NCBI GenBank assembly: GCA_964057225.1
Contig: OZ059895.1
Span: forward strand, 310,001-374,000
Reading direction: 5' to 3'
DNA from: Auanema rhodensis
Lineage: Eukaryota; Nematoda; Chromadorea; Rhabditida; Rhabditidae
DNA: 64,000 nt
The position numbers and the translations under genes are program-made. Under the pieces are notes generated by a model. It was not told where the DNA came from and searched no databases. It worked only from the letters and a program-made list of their open reading frames with translations. Of this stretch, positions 1 to 12,400 are shown one piece after another (the first letter of the stretch is position 1; every line of letters begins with the position of its first letter).

Positions 1-461
1 TTCAAAATAATTTAGCAAAAAGTAGATGTTTTTAGATTCCATTTTTCAAGGCAAAGACGATAGGCAATGTTATTCAACGAAAAAATTAATTCTTCAGGGT
101 GAAAATCGAGGATATAAGTGTGAACTTATATCAGTTGATATCTCGGTGCATTTTTAAGCTAGCGCAAATCTGATAACACAGATCGACGCAGCTTAAAAAT
201 CCGCATCGAATGCACTATACTACATCGAGAAACGCTTGATACAAAAATTAGTTATGATCGTTTGAAAAATGATGCATTAGTGTATGTTGAGTTTCCATGT
301 ACACTCAACATTGCTTCCAAAAACATTTTGACAAAAATTTTTTCGAAAAATTTCAAAATAATTTAGCAAAAAGTAGATGTTTTTAGATTCCATTTTTCAA
401 GGCAAAGACGATAGACAATGTTATTCAACGAAAAAATTAATTCTTCAGGGTGAAAATCGAG

Positions 462-483
462 GATATAAGTGTGAACTTATATC
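462..483 (+). other. Perfect 9-bp hairpin with GTGA loop (reference copy)
   Basis: Seen in the sequence: arm gatataagt (462-470), loop gtga (471-474), arm acttatatc (475-483), perfectly complementary. In RNA of this strand the loop would be GUGA, which fits the GNRA tetraloop class known to stabilise stems. Nearly every monomer has it, in both orientations. The rare changes are gtaaac at about 35612 and 47998, and gtatgaac at about 35962. An overlapping alternative dyad, atatc-agtt-gatat, lies at 479-492. Function is not shown; it could be a protein-binding dyad or a transcript structure. Confidence 0.8.
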
Positions 484-501
484 AGTTGATATCTCGGTGC
501 A

Positions 502-550
502 TTTTTAAGCTAGCGCAAATCTGATAACACAGATCGACGCAGCTTAAAAA
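502..550 (+). other. Nested 49-bp dyad (reference copy)
   Basis: Outer arms tttttaagct (502-511) and agcttaaaaa (541-550) pair over 10 bp. Inner GCG (513-515) pairs with CGC (538-540). Inner atctg (519-523) pairs with cagat (530-534) around the loop ataaca (524-529). It could form a long imperfect hairpin in single-stranded DNA or RNA. Two subfamily variants each spoil one outer pair: caactt in subfamily A, and ttttcaag in many 376-bp units. The pairing is therefore not strictly maintained by compensating changes. It resembles an operator-like dyad, but no binding protein can be named. Confidence 0.75.
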
Positions 551-630
551 TCCGCATCGAATGCACTATACTACATTGAGAAACGCTTGATACAAAAATT
601 AGTTATGATTGTTTGAAAAATGATGCATTA

Positions 631-660
631 GTGTATGTTGAGTTTCCATGTACACTCAAC
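631..660 (+). other. Two overlapping dyads, gttgagt/actcaac and gtgta/tacac (reference copy)
   Basis: gttgagt (637-643) is complementary to actcaac (654-660) across a 10-base loop. gtgta (631-635) is complementary to tacac (651-655). The two cannot form at once, so the segment could switch between structures. A recurring variant with acacac in place of acactc (about 20951, 40011, 43521, 44931, 56251, 57656) weakens the first dyad. Conserved in almost all other copies. Confidence 0.65.
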
Positions 661-685
661 ATTGCTTCCAAAAACATTTTGACAA

Positions 686-704
686 AAATTTTTTCGAAAA
701 ATTT
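686..704 (+). other. AT-rich near-palindrome centred on TTCGAA (reference copy)
   Basis: Runs of six T and five A flank a central CG, giving an almost perfect palindrome at the monomer boundary. The centre TTCGAA recurs once per monomer in nearly every copy. Single changes are seen, such as aaaactttttcg in the acacac-type units and cggaaaattt at about 48221. The flanking A- and T-runs continue into the next monomer at roughly helical spacing, so intrinsic curvature is likely here. Confidence 0.6.
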
Positions 705-2106
705 CAAAATAATTTAGCAAAAAGTAGATGTTTTTAGATTCCTTTTCTTAAGGCAAAGACGATGGACAATGTTATTCAACGAAAAAATTAATTCTTCAGG
801 GTGAAAATCGAGGATATAAGTGTGAACTTATATCAGTTGATATCTCGGTGCATTTTTAAGCTAGCGCAAATCTGATAACACAGATCGACGCAACTTAAAA
901 ATCCGCATCGAATGCACTATACTACATCGAGAAACGCTTGATACAAAAATTAGTTATGATCGTTTGAAAAATGATGCATTAGTGTATGTTGAGTTTCCAT
1001 GTACACTCAACATTGCTTCCAAAAACATTTTGACAAAAATTTTTTCGAAAAATTTCAAAATAATTTAGCAAAAAGTAGATGTTTTTAGATTCCATTTTTC
1101 AAGGCAAAGACGATAGGCAATGTTATTCAACGAAAAAATTAATTCTTCAGGGTGAAAATCGAGGATATAAGTGTGAACTTATATCAGTTGATATCTCGGT
1201 GCATTTTTAAGCTAGCGCAAATCTGATAACACAGATCGACGCAGCTTAAAAATCCGCATCGAATGCACTATACTACATCGAGAAACGCTTGATACAAAAA
1301 TTAGTTATGATCGTTTGAAAAATGATGCATTAGTGTATGTTGAGTTTCCATGTACACTCAACATTGCTTCCAAAAACATTTTGACAAAAATTTTTTCGAA
1401 AAATTTCAAAATAATTTAGCAAAAAGTAGATGTTTTTAGATTCCATTTTTCAAGGCAAAGACGATAGACAATGTTATTCAACGAAAAAATTAATTCTTCA
1501 GGGTGAAAATCGAGGATATAAGTGTGAACTTATATCAGTTGATATCTCGGTGCATTTTTAAGCTAGCGCAAATCTGATAACACAGATCGACGCAGCTTAA
1601 AAATCCGCATCGAATGCACTATACTACATTGAGAAACGCTTGATACAAAAATTAGTTATGATTGTTTGAAAAATGATGCATTAGTGTATGTTGAGTTTCC
1701 ATGTACACTCAACATTGCTTCCAAAAACATTTTGACAAAAATTTTTTCGAAAAATTTCAAAATAATTTAGCAAAAAGTAGATGTTTTTAGATTCCTTTTC
1801 TTAAGGCAAAGACGATGGACAATGTTATTCAACGAAAAAATTAATTCTTCAGGGTGAAAATCGAGGATATAAGTGTGAACTTATATCAGTTGATATCTCG
1901 GTGCATTTTTAAGCTAGCGCAAATCTGATAACACAGATCGACGCAACTTAAAAATCCGCATCGAATGCACTATACTACATCGAGAAACGCTTGATACAAA
2001 AATTAGTTATGATCGTTTGAAAAATGATGCATTTGTGTATGTTGAGTTTCCATGTACACTCAACATTGCTTCCAAAAACATTTTGACAAAAATTTTTTCG
2101 AAAAAT

Positions 2107-5100
2107 TTCAAAATAATTTAGCAAAAAGTAGATGTTTTTAGATTTCTTTTCTTAAGGCAAAGACGATGGACAATGTTATTCAACGAAAAAATTAATTCTT
2201 CAGGGTGAAAATTGAGGATATAAGTGTGAACTTATATCAGTTGATATCTCGGTGCATTTTTAAGCTAGCGCAAATCTGATAACACAGATCGACGCAACTT
2301 AAAAATCCGCATCGAATGCACTATACTACATCGAGAAACGCTTGATACAAAAATTAGTTATGATCGTTTGAAAAATGATGCATTAGTGTATGTTGAGTTT
2401 CCATGTACACTCAACATTGCTTCCAAAAACATTTTGACAAAAATTTTTTCGAAAAATTTCAAAATAATTTAGCAAAAAGTAGATGTTTTTAGATTCCTTT
2501 TCTTAAGGCAAAGACGATGGACAATGTTATTCAACGAAAAAATTAATTCTTCAGGGTGAAAATCGCGGATATAAGTGTGAACTTATATCAGTTGATATCT
2601 CGGTGCATTTTTAAGCTAGCGCAAATCTGATAACACAGATCGACGCAACTTAAAAATCCGCATCGAATGCACTATACTACATCGAGAAACGCTTGATACA
2701 AAAATTAGTTATGATCGTTTGAAAAATGATGCATTAGTGTATGTTGAGTTTCCATGTACACTCAACATTGCTTCCAAAAACATTTTGACAAAAATTTTTT
2801 CGAAAAATTTCAAAATAATTTAGCAAAAAGTAGATGTTTTTAGATTTCTTTTCTTAAGGCAAAGACGATGGACAATGTTATTCAACGAAAAAATTAATTC
2901 TTCAGGGTGAAAATCGTGGATATAAGTGTGAACTTATATCAGTTGATATCTCGGTGCATTTTTAAGCTAGCGCAAATCTGATAACACAGATCGACGCAAC
3001 TTAAAAATCCGCATCGAATGCACTATACTACATCGAGAAACGCTTGATACAAAAATTAGTTATGATCGTTTGAAAAATGATGCATTAGTGTATGTTGAGT
3101 TTCCATGTACACTCAACATTGCTTCCAAAAACATTTTGACAAAAATTTTTTCGAAAAATTTCAAAATAATTTAGCAAAAAGTAGATGTTTTTAGATTCCA
3201 TTTTTCAAGGCAAAGACGATGGACAATGTTATTCAACGAAAAAATTAATTCTTCAGGGTGAAAATCGAGGATATAAGTGTGAACTTATATCAGTTGATAT
3301 CTCGGTGCATTTTTAAGCTAGCGCAAATCTGATAACACAGATCGACGCAGCTTAAAAATCCGCATCGAATGCACTATACTACATTGAGAAACGCTTGATA
3401 CAAAAATTAGTTATGATTGTTTGAAAAATGATGCATTAGTGTATGTTGAGTTTCCATGTACACTCAACATTGCTTCCAAAAACATTTTGACAAAAATTTT
3501 TTCGAAAAATTTCAAAATAATTTAGCAAAAAGTAGATGTTTTTAGATTCCTTTTCTTAAGGCAAAGACGATGGACAATGTTATTCAACGAAAAAATTAAT
3601 TCTTCAGGGTGAAAATCGAGGATATAAGTGTGAACTTATATCAGTTGATATCTCGGTGCATTTTTAAGCTAGCGCAAATCTGATAACACAGATCGACGCA
3701 ACTTAAAAATCCGCATCGAATGCACTATACTACATCGAGAAACGCTTGATACAAAAATTAGTTATGATCGTTTGAAAAATGATGCATTAGTGTATGTTGA
3801 GTTTCCATGTACACTCAACATTGCTTCCAAAAACATTTTGACAAAAATTTTTTCGAAAAATTTCAAAATAATTTAGCAAAAAGTAGATGTTTTTAGATTT
3901 CTTTTCTTAAGGCAAAGACGATGGACAATGTTATTCAACGAAAAAATTAATTCTTCAGGGTGAAAATTGAGGATATAAGTGTGAACTTATATCAGTTGAT
4001 ATCTCGGTGCATTTTTAAGCTAGCGCAAATCTGATAACACAGATCGACGCAACTTAAAAATCCGCATCGAATGCACTATACTACATCGAGAAACGCTTGA
4101 TACAAAAATTAGTTATGATCGTTTGAAAAATGATGCATTAGTGTATGTTGAGTTTCCATGTACACTCAACATTGCTTCCAAAAACATTTTGACAAAAATT
4201 TTTTCGAAAAATTTCAAAATAATTTAGCAAAAAGTAGATGTTTTTAGATTCCTTTTCTTAAGGCAAAGACGATGGACAATGTTATTCAACGAAAAAATTA
4301 ATTCTTCAGGGTGAAAATCGCGGATATAAGTGTGAACTTATATCAGTTGATATCTCGGTGCATTTTTAAGCTAGCGCAAATCTGATAACACAGATCGACG
4401 CAACTTAAAAATCCGCATCGAATGCACTATACTACATCGAGAAACGCTTGATACAAAAATTAGTTATGATCGTTTGAAAAATGATGCATTAGTGTATGTT
4501 GAGTTTCCATGTACACTCAACATTGCTTCCAAAAACATTTTGACAAAAATTTTTTCGAAAAATTTCAAAATAATTTAGCAAAAAGTAGATGTTTTTAGAT
4601 TTCTTTTCTTAAGGCAAAGACGATGGACAATGTTATTCAACGAAAAAATTAATTCTTCAGGGTGAAAATCGAGGATATAAGTGTGAACTTATATCAGTTG
4701 ATATCTCGGTGCATTTTTAAGCTAGCGCAAATCTGATAACACAGATCGACGCAACTTAAAAATCCGCATCGAATGCACTATACTACATCGAGAAACGCTT
4801 GATACAAAAATTAGTTATGATCGTTTGAAAAATGATGCATTAGTGTATGTTGAGTTTCCATGTACACTCAACATTGCTTCCAAAAACATTTTGACAAAAA
4901 TTTTTTCGAAAAATTTCAAAATAATTTAGCAAAAAGTAGATGTTTTTAGATTCCATTTTTCAAGGCAAAGACGATGGACAATGTTATTCAACGAAAAAAT
5001 TAATTCTTCAGGGTGAAAATCGAGGATATAAGTGTGAACTTATATCAGTTGATATCTCGGTGCATTTTTAAGCTAGCGCAAATCTGATAACACAGATCGA

Positions 5101-5616
5101 CGCAGCTTAAAAATCCGCATCGAATGCACTATACTACATTGAGAAACGCTTGATACAAAAATTAGTTATGATTGTTTGAAAAATGATGCATTAGTGTATG
5201 TTGAGTTTCCATGTACACTCAACATTGCTTCCAAAAACATTTTGACAAAAATTTTTTCGAAAAATTTCAAAATAATTTAGCAAAAAGTAGATGTTTTTAG
5301 ATTCCTTTTCTTAAGGCAAAGACGATGGACAATGTTATTCAACGAAAAAATTAATTCTTCAGGGTGAAAATCGAGGATATAAGTGTGAACTTATATCAGT
5401 TGATATCTCGGTGCATTTTTAAGCTAGCGCAAATCTGATAACACAGATCGACGCAACTTAAAAATCCGCATCGAATGCACTATACTACATCGAGAAACGC
5501 TTGATACAAAAATTAGTTATGATCGTTTGAAAAATGATGCATTAGTGTATGTTGAGTTTCCATGTACACTCAACATTGCTTCCAAAAACATTTTGACAAA
5601 AATTTTTTCGAAAAAT
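2107..5616 (+). repeat. Higher-order pentamer, 1755 bp, two copies
   Basis: The five monomers 2107-3861 recur at 3862-5616. Private markers repeat at exactly 1755 bp: gaaaattgagg near 2208 and 3963, and cgcgg at 2564 and 4319. The fourth unit in each copy is a ccatttttcaag/gattg form among caactt units. The third unit differs slightly between copies: tcgtgg near 2914 against tcgagg near 4669. Confidence 0.85.
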
Positions 5617-8409
5617 TTCAAAATAATTTAGCAAAAAGTAGATGTTTTTAGATTCCATATTTCAAGGCAAAGACGATGGACAATGTTATTCAACGAAAAA
5701 ATTAATTCTTCAGGGTGAAAATCGAGGATATAAGTGTGAACTTATATCAGTTGATATCTCGGTGCATTTTTAAGCTAGCGCAAATCTGATAACACAGATC
5801 GACGCAGCTTAAAAATCCGCATCGAATGCACTATACTACATTGAGAAACGCTCGATACAAAAATTAGTTATGATTGTTTGAAAAATGATGCATTAGTGTA
5901 TGTTGAGTTTCCATGTACACTCAACATTGCTTCCAAAAACATTTTGACAAAAATTTTTTCGAAAAATTTCAAAATAATTTAGCAAAAAGTAGATGTTTTT
6001 AGATTCCTTTTCTTAAGGCAAAGACGATGGACAATGTTATTCAACGAAAAAATTAATTCTTCAGGGTGAAAATCGAGGATATAAGTGTGAACTTATATCA
6101 GTTGATATCTCGGTGCATTTTTAAGCTAGCGCAAATCTGATAACACAGATCGACGCAGCTTAAAAATCCGCATCGAATGCACTATACTACATTGAGAAAC
6201 GCTTAATACACAAATTAGTTATGATCGTTTGAAAAATGATGCATTAGTGTATGTTGAGTTTCCATGTACACTCAACATTGCTTCCAAAAACATTTTGACA
6301 AAAATTTTTTCGAAAAATTTCAAAATAATTTAGCAAAAAGTAGATGTTTTTAGATTCCATTTTTCAAGGCAAAGACGATAGACAATGTTATTCAACGAAA
6401 AAATTAATTCTTCAGGGTGAAAATCGAGGATATAAGTGTGAACTTATATCAGTTGATATCTCGGTGCATTTTTAAGCTAGCGCAAATCTGATAACACAGA
6501 TCGACGCAGCTTAAAAATCCGCATCGAATGCACTATACTACATTGAAAAACGCTTAATACACAAATTAGTTATGATTGTTTGAAAAATGATGCATTAGTG
6601 TATGTTGAGTTTCCATGTACACTCAACATTGCTTCCAAAAACATTTTGACAAAAATTTTTTCGAAAAATTTCAAAATAATTTAGCAAAAAGTAGATGTTT
6701 TTAGATTTCTTTTTTCAAGGCAAAGACGATGGACCATGCTATTCAACGAAAAAATTAATTCTTCAGGGTGAAAATCGAGGATATAAGTGTGAACTTATAT
6801 CAGTTGATATCTCGGTGCATTTTTAAGCTAGCGCAAATCTGATAACACAGATCGACGCAGCTTAAAAATCCGCATCGAATGCACTATACTGCATTGAAAA
6901 ACGCTTGATACAAAAATTAGTTATGATTGTTTGAAAAATGATGCATTAGTGTATGTTGAGTTTCCATGTACACTCAACATTGCTTCCAAAAACATTTTGA
7001 CAAAAATTTTTTCGAAAAATTTCAAAATAATTTAGCAAAAAGTAGATGTTTTTAGATTCCTTTTCTTAAGGCAAAGACGATGGACAATGTTATTCAACGA
7101 AAAAATTAATTCTTCAGGGTGAAAATCGAGGATATAAGTGTGAACTTATATCAGTTGATATCTCGGTGCATTTTTAAGCTAGCGCAAATCTGATAACACA
7201 GATCGACGCAGCTTAAAAATCCGCATCGAATGAACTATACTACATTGAGAAATTAGTTATGATCGTTTGAAAAATGATGCATTAGTGTATGTTGAGTTTC
7301 CATGTACACTCAACATTGCTTCCAAAAACATTTTGACAAAAATTTTTTCGAAAAATTTCAAAATAATTTAGCAAAAAGTAGATGTTTTTAGATTCCATTT
7401 TTCAAGGCAAAGACGATGGACAATGTTATTCAACGAAAAAATTAATTCTTCAGGGTGAAAATCGAGGATATAAGTGTGAACTTATATCAGTTGATATCTC
7501 GGTGCATTTTTAAGCTAGCGCAAATCTGATAACACAGATCGACGCAGCTTAAAAATCCGCATCGAATGCACTAAACTACATTGAGAAACGCTTGATACAA
7601 AAATTAGTTATGATCGTTTGAAAAATGATGCATTAGTGTATGTTGAGTTTCCATGTACACTCAACATTGCTTCCAAAAACATTTTGACAAAAATTTTTTC
7701 GAAAAATTTCAAAATAATTTAGCAAAAAGTAGATGTTTTTAGATTCCATTTTTCAAGGCAAAGACGATGGACAATGTTATTCAACGAAAAAATTAATTCT
7801 TCAGGGTGAAAATCGAGGATATAAGTGTGAACTTATATCAGTTGATATCTCGGTGCATTTTTAAGCTAGCGCAAATCTGATAACACAGATCGACGCAGCT
7901 TAAAAATCCGCATCGAATGCACTAAACTACATTGAGAAACGCTTGATACAAAAATTAGTTATGATCGTTTGAAAAATGATGCATTAGTGTATGTTGAGTT
8001 TCCATGTACACTCAACATTGCTTCCAAAAACATTTTGACAAAAATTTTTTCGAAAAATTTCAGAATAATTTAGCAAAAAGTAGATGTTTTTAGATTCCAT
8101 TTTTCAAGGCAAAGACGATGGACAATGCTATTCAACGAAAAAATTAATTCTTCAGGGTGAAAATCGAGGATATAAGTGTGAACTTATATCAGTTGATATC
8201 TCGGTGCATTTTTAAGCTAGCGCAAATCTGATAACACAGATCGACGCAGCTTAAAAATGAGCATCGAATGCACTATACTACATTGAGAAACGCTTGATAC
8301 AAAAATTAGTTATGATCGTTTGAAAAATGATGCATTAGTGTATGTTGAGTTTCCATGTACACTCAACATTGCTTCCAAAAACATTTTGACAAAAATTTTT
8401 TCGAAAAAT
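4213..8409 (+). repeat. 5250-bp higher-order repeat, first copy
   Basis: Twelve monomers, matched in order by the block 9463-13659. Shared private markers at exactly 5250-bp spacing are cgcgg at 4319 and 9569, ctcgatac at 5851 and 11101, the ggaccatgct unit, and the 15-bp deletion unit (tgaactatac at 7231 and 12481). 5250 bp is fifteen monomers minus 15 bp. Divergence starts in the last unit, which reads tgagcat here and tccgcat in the second copy. Confidence 0.85.
7021..7356 (+). repeat. 336-bp monomer with 15-bp deletion, copy 1
   Basis: The unit lacks 15 bases (acgcttgatacaaaa) between attgaga and aattag, near 7251, and carries the private change tgaacta. Short runs of A flank the gap, which fits slippage. 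It is a useful tracer because the identical event recurs in three more places. Confidence 0.9.
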
Positions 8410-9462
8410 TTCAAAATAATTTAGCAAAAAGTAGATGTTTTTAGATTCCATTTTTCAAGGCAAAGACGATGGACAATGTTATTCAACGAAAAAATTAATT
8501 CTTCAGGGTGAAAATCGAGGATATAAGTGTGAACTTATATCAGTTGATATCTCGGTGCATTTTTAAGCTAGCGCAAATCTGATAACACAGATCGACGCAG
8601 CTTAAAAATCCGCATCGAATGCACTATACTACATCGAGAAACGCTTGATACAAAAATTAGTTATGATCGTTTGAAAAATGATGCATTAGTGTATGTTGAG
8701 TTTCCATGTACACTCAACATTGCTTCCAAAAACATTTTGACAAAAATTTTTTCGAAAAATTTCAAAATAATTTAGCAAAAAGTAGATGTTTTTAGATTCC
8801 ATTTTTCAAGGCAAAGACGATAGACAATGTTATTCAACGGAAAAATTAATTCTTCAGGGTGAAAATCGAGGATATAAGTGTGAACTTATATCAGTTGATA
8901 TCTCGGTGCATTTTTAAGCTAGCGCAAATCTGATAACACAGATCGACGCAGCTTAAAAATCCGCATCGAATGCACTATACTACATTGAGAAACGCTTGAT
9001 ACAAAAATTAGTTATGATTGTTTGAAAAATGATGCATTAGTGTATGTTGAGTTTCCATGTACACTCAACATTGCTTCCAAAAACATTTTGACAAAAATTT
9101 TTTCGAAAAATTTCAAAATAATTTAGCAAAAAGTAGATGTTTTTAGATTCCTTTTCTTAAGGCAAAGACGATGGACAATGTTATTCAACGAAAAAATTAA
9201 TTCTTCAGGGTGAAAATCGAGGATATAAGTGTGAACTTATATCAGTTGATATCTCGGTGCATTTTTAAGCTAGCGCAAATCTGATAACACAGATCGACGC
9301 AACTTAAAAATCCGCATCGAATGCACTATACTACATCGAGAAACGCTTGATACAAAAATTAGTTATGATCGTTTGAAAAATGATGCATTAGTGTATGTTG
9401 AGTTTCCATGTACACTCAACATTGCTTCCAAAAACATTTTGACAAAAATTTTTTCGAAAAAT

Positions 9463-12400
9463 TTCAAAATAATTTAGCAAAAAGTAGATGTTTTTAGATT
9501 CCTTTTCTTAAGGCAAAGACGATGGACAATGTTATTCAACGAAAAAATTAATTCTTCAGGGTGAAAATCGCGGATATAAGTGTGAACTTATATCAGTTGA
9601 TATCTCGGTGCATTTTTAAGCTAGCGCAAATCTGATAACACAGATCGACGCAACTTAAAAATCCGCATCGAATGCACTATACTACATCGAGAAACGCTTG
9701 ATACAAAAATTAGTTATGATCGTTTGAAAAATGATGCATTAGTGTATGTTGAGTTTCCATGTACACTCAACATTGCTTCCAAAAACATTTTGACAAAAAT
9801 TTTTTCGAAAAATTTCAAAATAATTTAGCAAAAAGTAGATGTTTTTAGATTTCTTTTCTTAAGGCAAAGACGATGGACAATGTTATTCAACGAAAAAATT
9901 AATTCTTCAGGGTGAAAATCGAGGATATAAGTGTGAACTTATATCAGTTGATATCTCGGTGCATTTTTAAGCTAGCGCAAATCTGATAACACAGATCGAC
10001 GCAACTTAAAAATCCGCATCGAATGCACTATACTACATCGAGAAACGCTTGATACAAAAATTAGTTATGATCGTTTGAAAAATGATGCATTAGTGTATGT
10101 TGAGTTTCCATGTACACTCAACATTGCTTCCAAAAACATTTTGACAAAAATTTTTTCGAAAAATTTCAAAATAATTTAGCAAAAAGTAGATGTTTTTAGA
10201 TTCCATTTTTCAAGGCAAAGACGATGGACAATGTTATTCAACGAAAAAATTAATTCTTCAGGGTGAAAATCGAGGATATAAGTGTGAACTTATATCAGTT
10301 GATATCTCGGTGCATTTTTAAGCTAGCGCAAATCTGATAACACAGATCGACGCAGCTTAAAAATCCGCATCGAATGCACTATACTACATTGAGAAACGCT
10401 TGATACAAAAATTAGTTATGATTGTTTGAAAAATGATGCATTAGTGTATGTTGAGTTTCCATGTACACTCAACATTGCTTCCAAAAACATTTTGACAAAA
10501 ATTTTTTCGAAAAATTTCAAAATAATTTAGCAAAAAGTAGATGTTTTTAGATTCCTTTTCTTAAGGCAAAGACGATGGACAATGTTATTCAACGAAAAAA
10601 TTAATTCTTCAGGGTGAAAATCGAGGATATAAGTGTGAACTTATATCAGTTGATATCTCGGTGCATTTTTAAGCTAGCGCAAATCTGATAACACAGATCG
10701 ACGCAACTTAAAAATCCGCATCGAATGCACTATACTACATCGAGAAACGCTTGATACAAAAATTAGTTATGATCGTTTGAAAAATGATGCATTAGTGTAT
10801 GTTGAGTTTCCATGTACACTCAACATTGCTTCCAAAAACATTTTGACAAAAATTTTTTCGAAAAATTTCAAAATAATTTAGCAAAAAGTAGATGTTTTTA
10901 GATTCCATTTTTCAAGGCAAAGACGATGGACAATGTTATTCAACGAAAAAATTAATTCTTCAGGGTGAAAATCGAGGATATAAGTGTGAACTTATATCAG
11001 TTGATATCTCGGTGCATTTTTAAGCTAGCGCAAATCTGATAACACAGATCGACGCAGCTTAAAAATCCGCATCGAATGCACTATACTACATTGAGAAACG
11101 CTCGATACAAAAATTAGTTATGATTGTTTGAAAAATGATGCATTAGTGTATGTTGAGTTTCCATGTACACTCAACATTGCTTCCAAAAACATTTTGACAA
11201 AAATTTTTTCGAAAAATTTCAAAATAATTTAGCAAAAAGTAGATGTTTTTAGATTCCTTTTCTTAAGGCAAAGACGATGGACAATGTTATTCAACGAAAA
11301 AATTAATTCTTCAGGGTGAAAATCGAGGATATAAGTGTGAACTTATATCAGTTGATATCTCGGTGCATTTTTAAGCTAGCGCAAATCTGATAACACAGAT
11401 CGACGCAGCTTAAAAATCCGCATCGAATGCACTATACTACATTGAGAAACGCTTAATACACAAATTAGTTATGATCGTTTGAAAAATGATGCATTAGTGT
11501 ATGTTGAGTTTCCATGTACACTCAACATTGCTTCCAAAAACATTTTGACAAAAATTTTTTCGAAAAATTTCAAAATAATTTAGCAAAAAGTAGATGTTTT
11601 TAGATTCCATTTTACAAGGCAAAGACGATAGACAATGTTATTCAACGAAAAAATTAATTCTTCAGGGTGAAAATCGAGGATATAAGTGTGAACTTATATC
11701 AGTTGATATCTCGGTGCATTTTTAAGCTAGCGCAAATCTGATAACACAGATCGACGCAGCTTAAAAATCCGCATTGAATGCACTATACTACATTGAAAAA
11801 CGCTTAATACACAAATTAGTTATGATTGTTTGAAAAATGATGCATTAGTGTATGTTGAGTTTCCATGTACACTCAACATTGCTTCCAAAAACATTTTGAC
11901 AAAAATTTTTTCGAAAAATTTCAAAATAATTTAGCAAAAAGTAGATGTTTTTAGATTTCTTTTTTCAAGGCAAAGACGATGGACCATGCTATTCAACGAA
12001 AAAATTAATTCTTCAGGGTGAAAATCGAGGATATAAGTGTGAACTTATATCAGTTGATATCTCGGTGCATTTTTAAGCTAGCGCAAATCTGATAACACAG
12101 ATCGACGCAGCTTAAAAATCCGCATCGAATGCACTATACTGCATTGAAAAACGCTTGATACAAAAATTAGTTATGATTGTTTGAAAAATGATGCATTAGT
12201 GTATGTTGAGTTTCCATGTACACTCAACATTGCTTCCAAAAACATTTTGACAAAAATTTTTTCGAAAAATTTCAAAATAATTTAGCAAAAAGTAGATGTT
12301 TTTAGATTCCTTTTCTTAAGGCAAAGACGATGGACAATGTTATTCAACGAAAAAATTAATTCTTCAGGGTGAAAATCGAGGATATAAGTGTGAACTTATA

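Larger units (their letters stand above)
352..702 (+). repeat. Reference 351-bp satellite monomer
   Basis: A typical unit, used here to give internal positions. In order it holds: A-tract zone (352-385), first variable zone (about 388-417), an invariant stretch (418-550) with two dyads (462-483 and 502-550), second variable zone (about 551-615), and an invariant stretch (about 616-702) with a dyad at 631-660 and a near-palindrome centred on TTCGAA at 693-698. It contains one GCTAGC and one TTCGAA, which most copies share. 351 bp is about twice a common nucleosome repeat length. Every forward frame is closed by stops. I do not recognise the family. Confidence 0.95.
1..2106 (+). repeat. Higher-order trimer, 1053 bp, two copies
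   Basis: Monomers at 1, 352 and 703 (types ccatttttcaag/gataggc/atcgag, then gatagac/attgag/gattg, then ccttttcttaag/caactt) are repeated in the same order at 1054, 1405 and 1756. The only change I noticed is atttgtg for attagtg near 2031. The window starts inside the array, so the first copy may extend further left. Confidence 0.85.

Noticed and set aside
418-437. CENP-B-box-like sequence on the minus strand (tttcgttgaataac)
   Set aside because: Matches the first half of the known box (ttcgttg and one later A) but lacks the essential cggg part. Probably chance.
352-702. Possible hammerhead or other self-cleaving ribozyme in the monomer
   Set aside because: Some satellites carry hammerheads, so I looked for a ctgatga core followed by gaaa and a matching cleavage site. 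The nearest, ctgataac, lacks the core; ctgatgac occurs only once (near 31007) by mutation.
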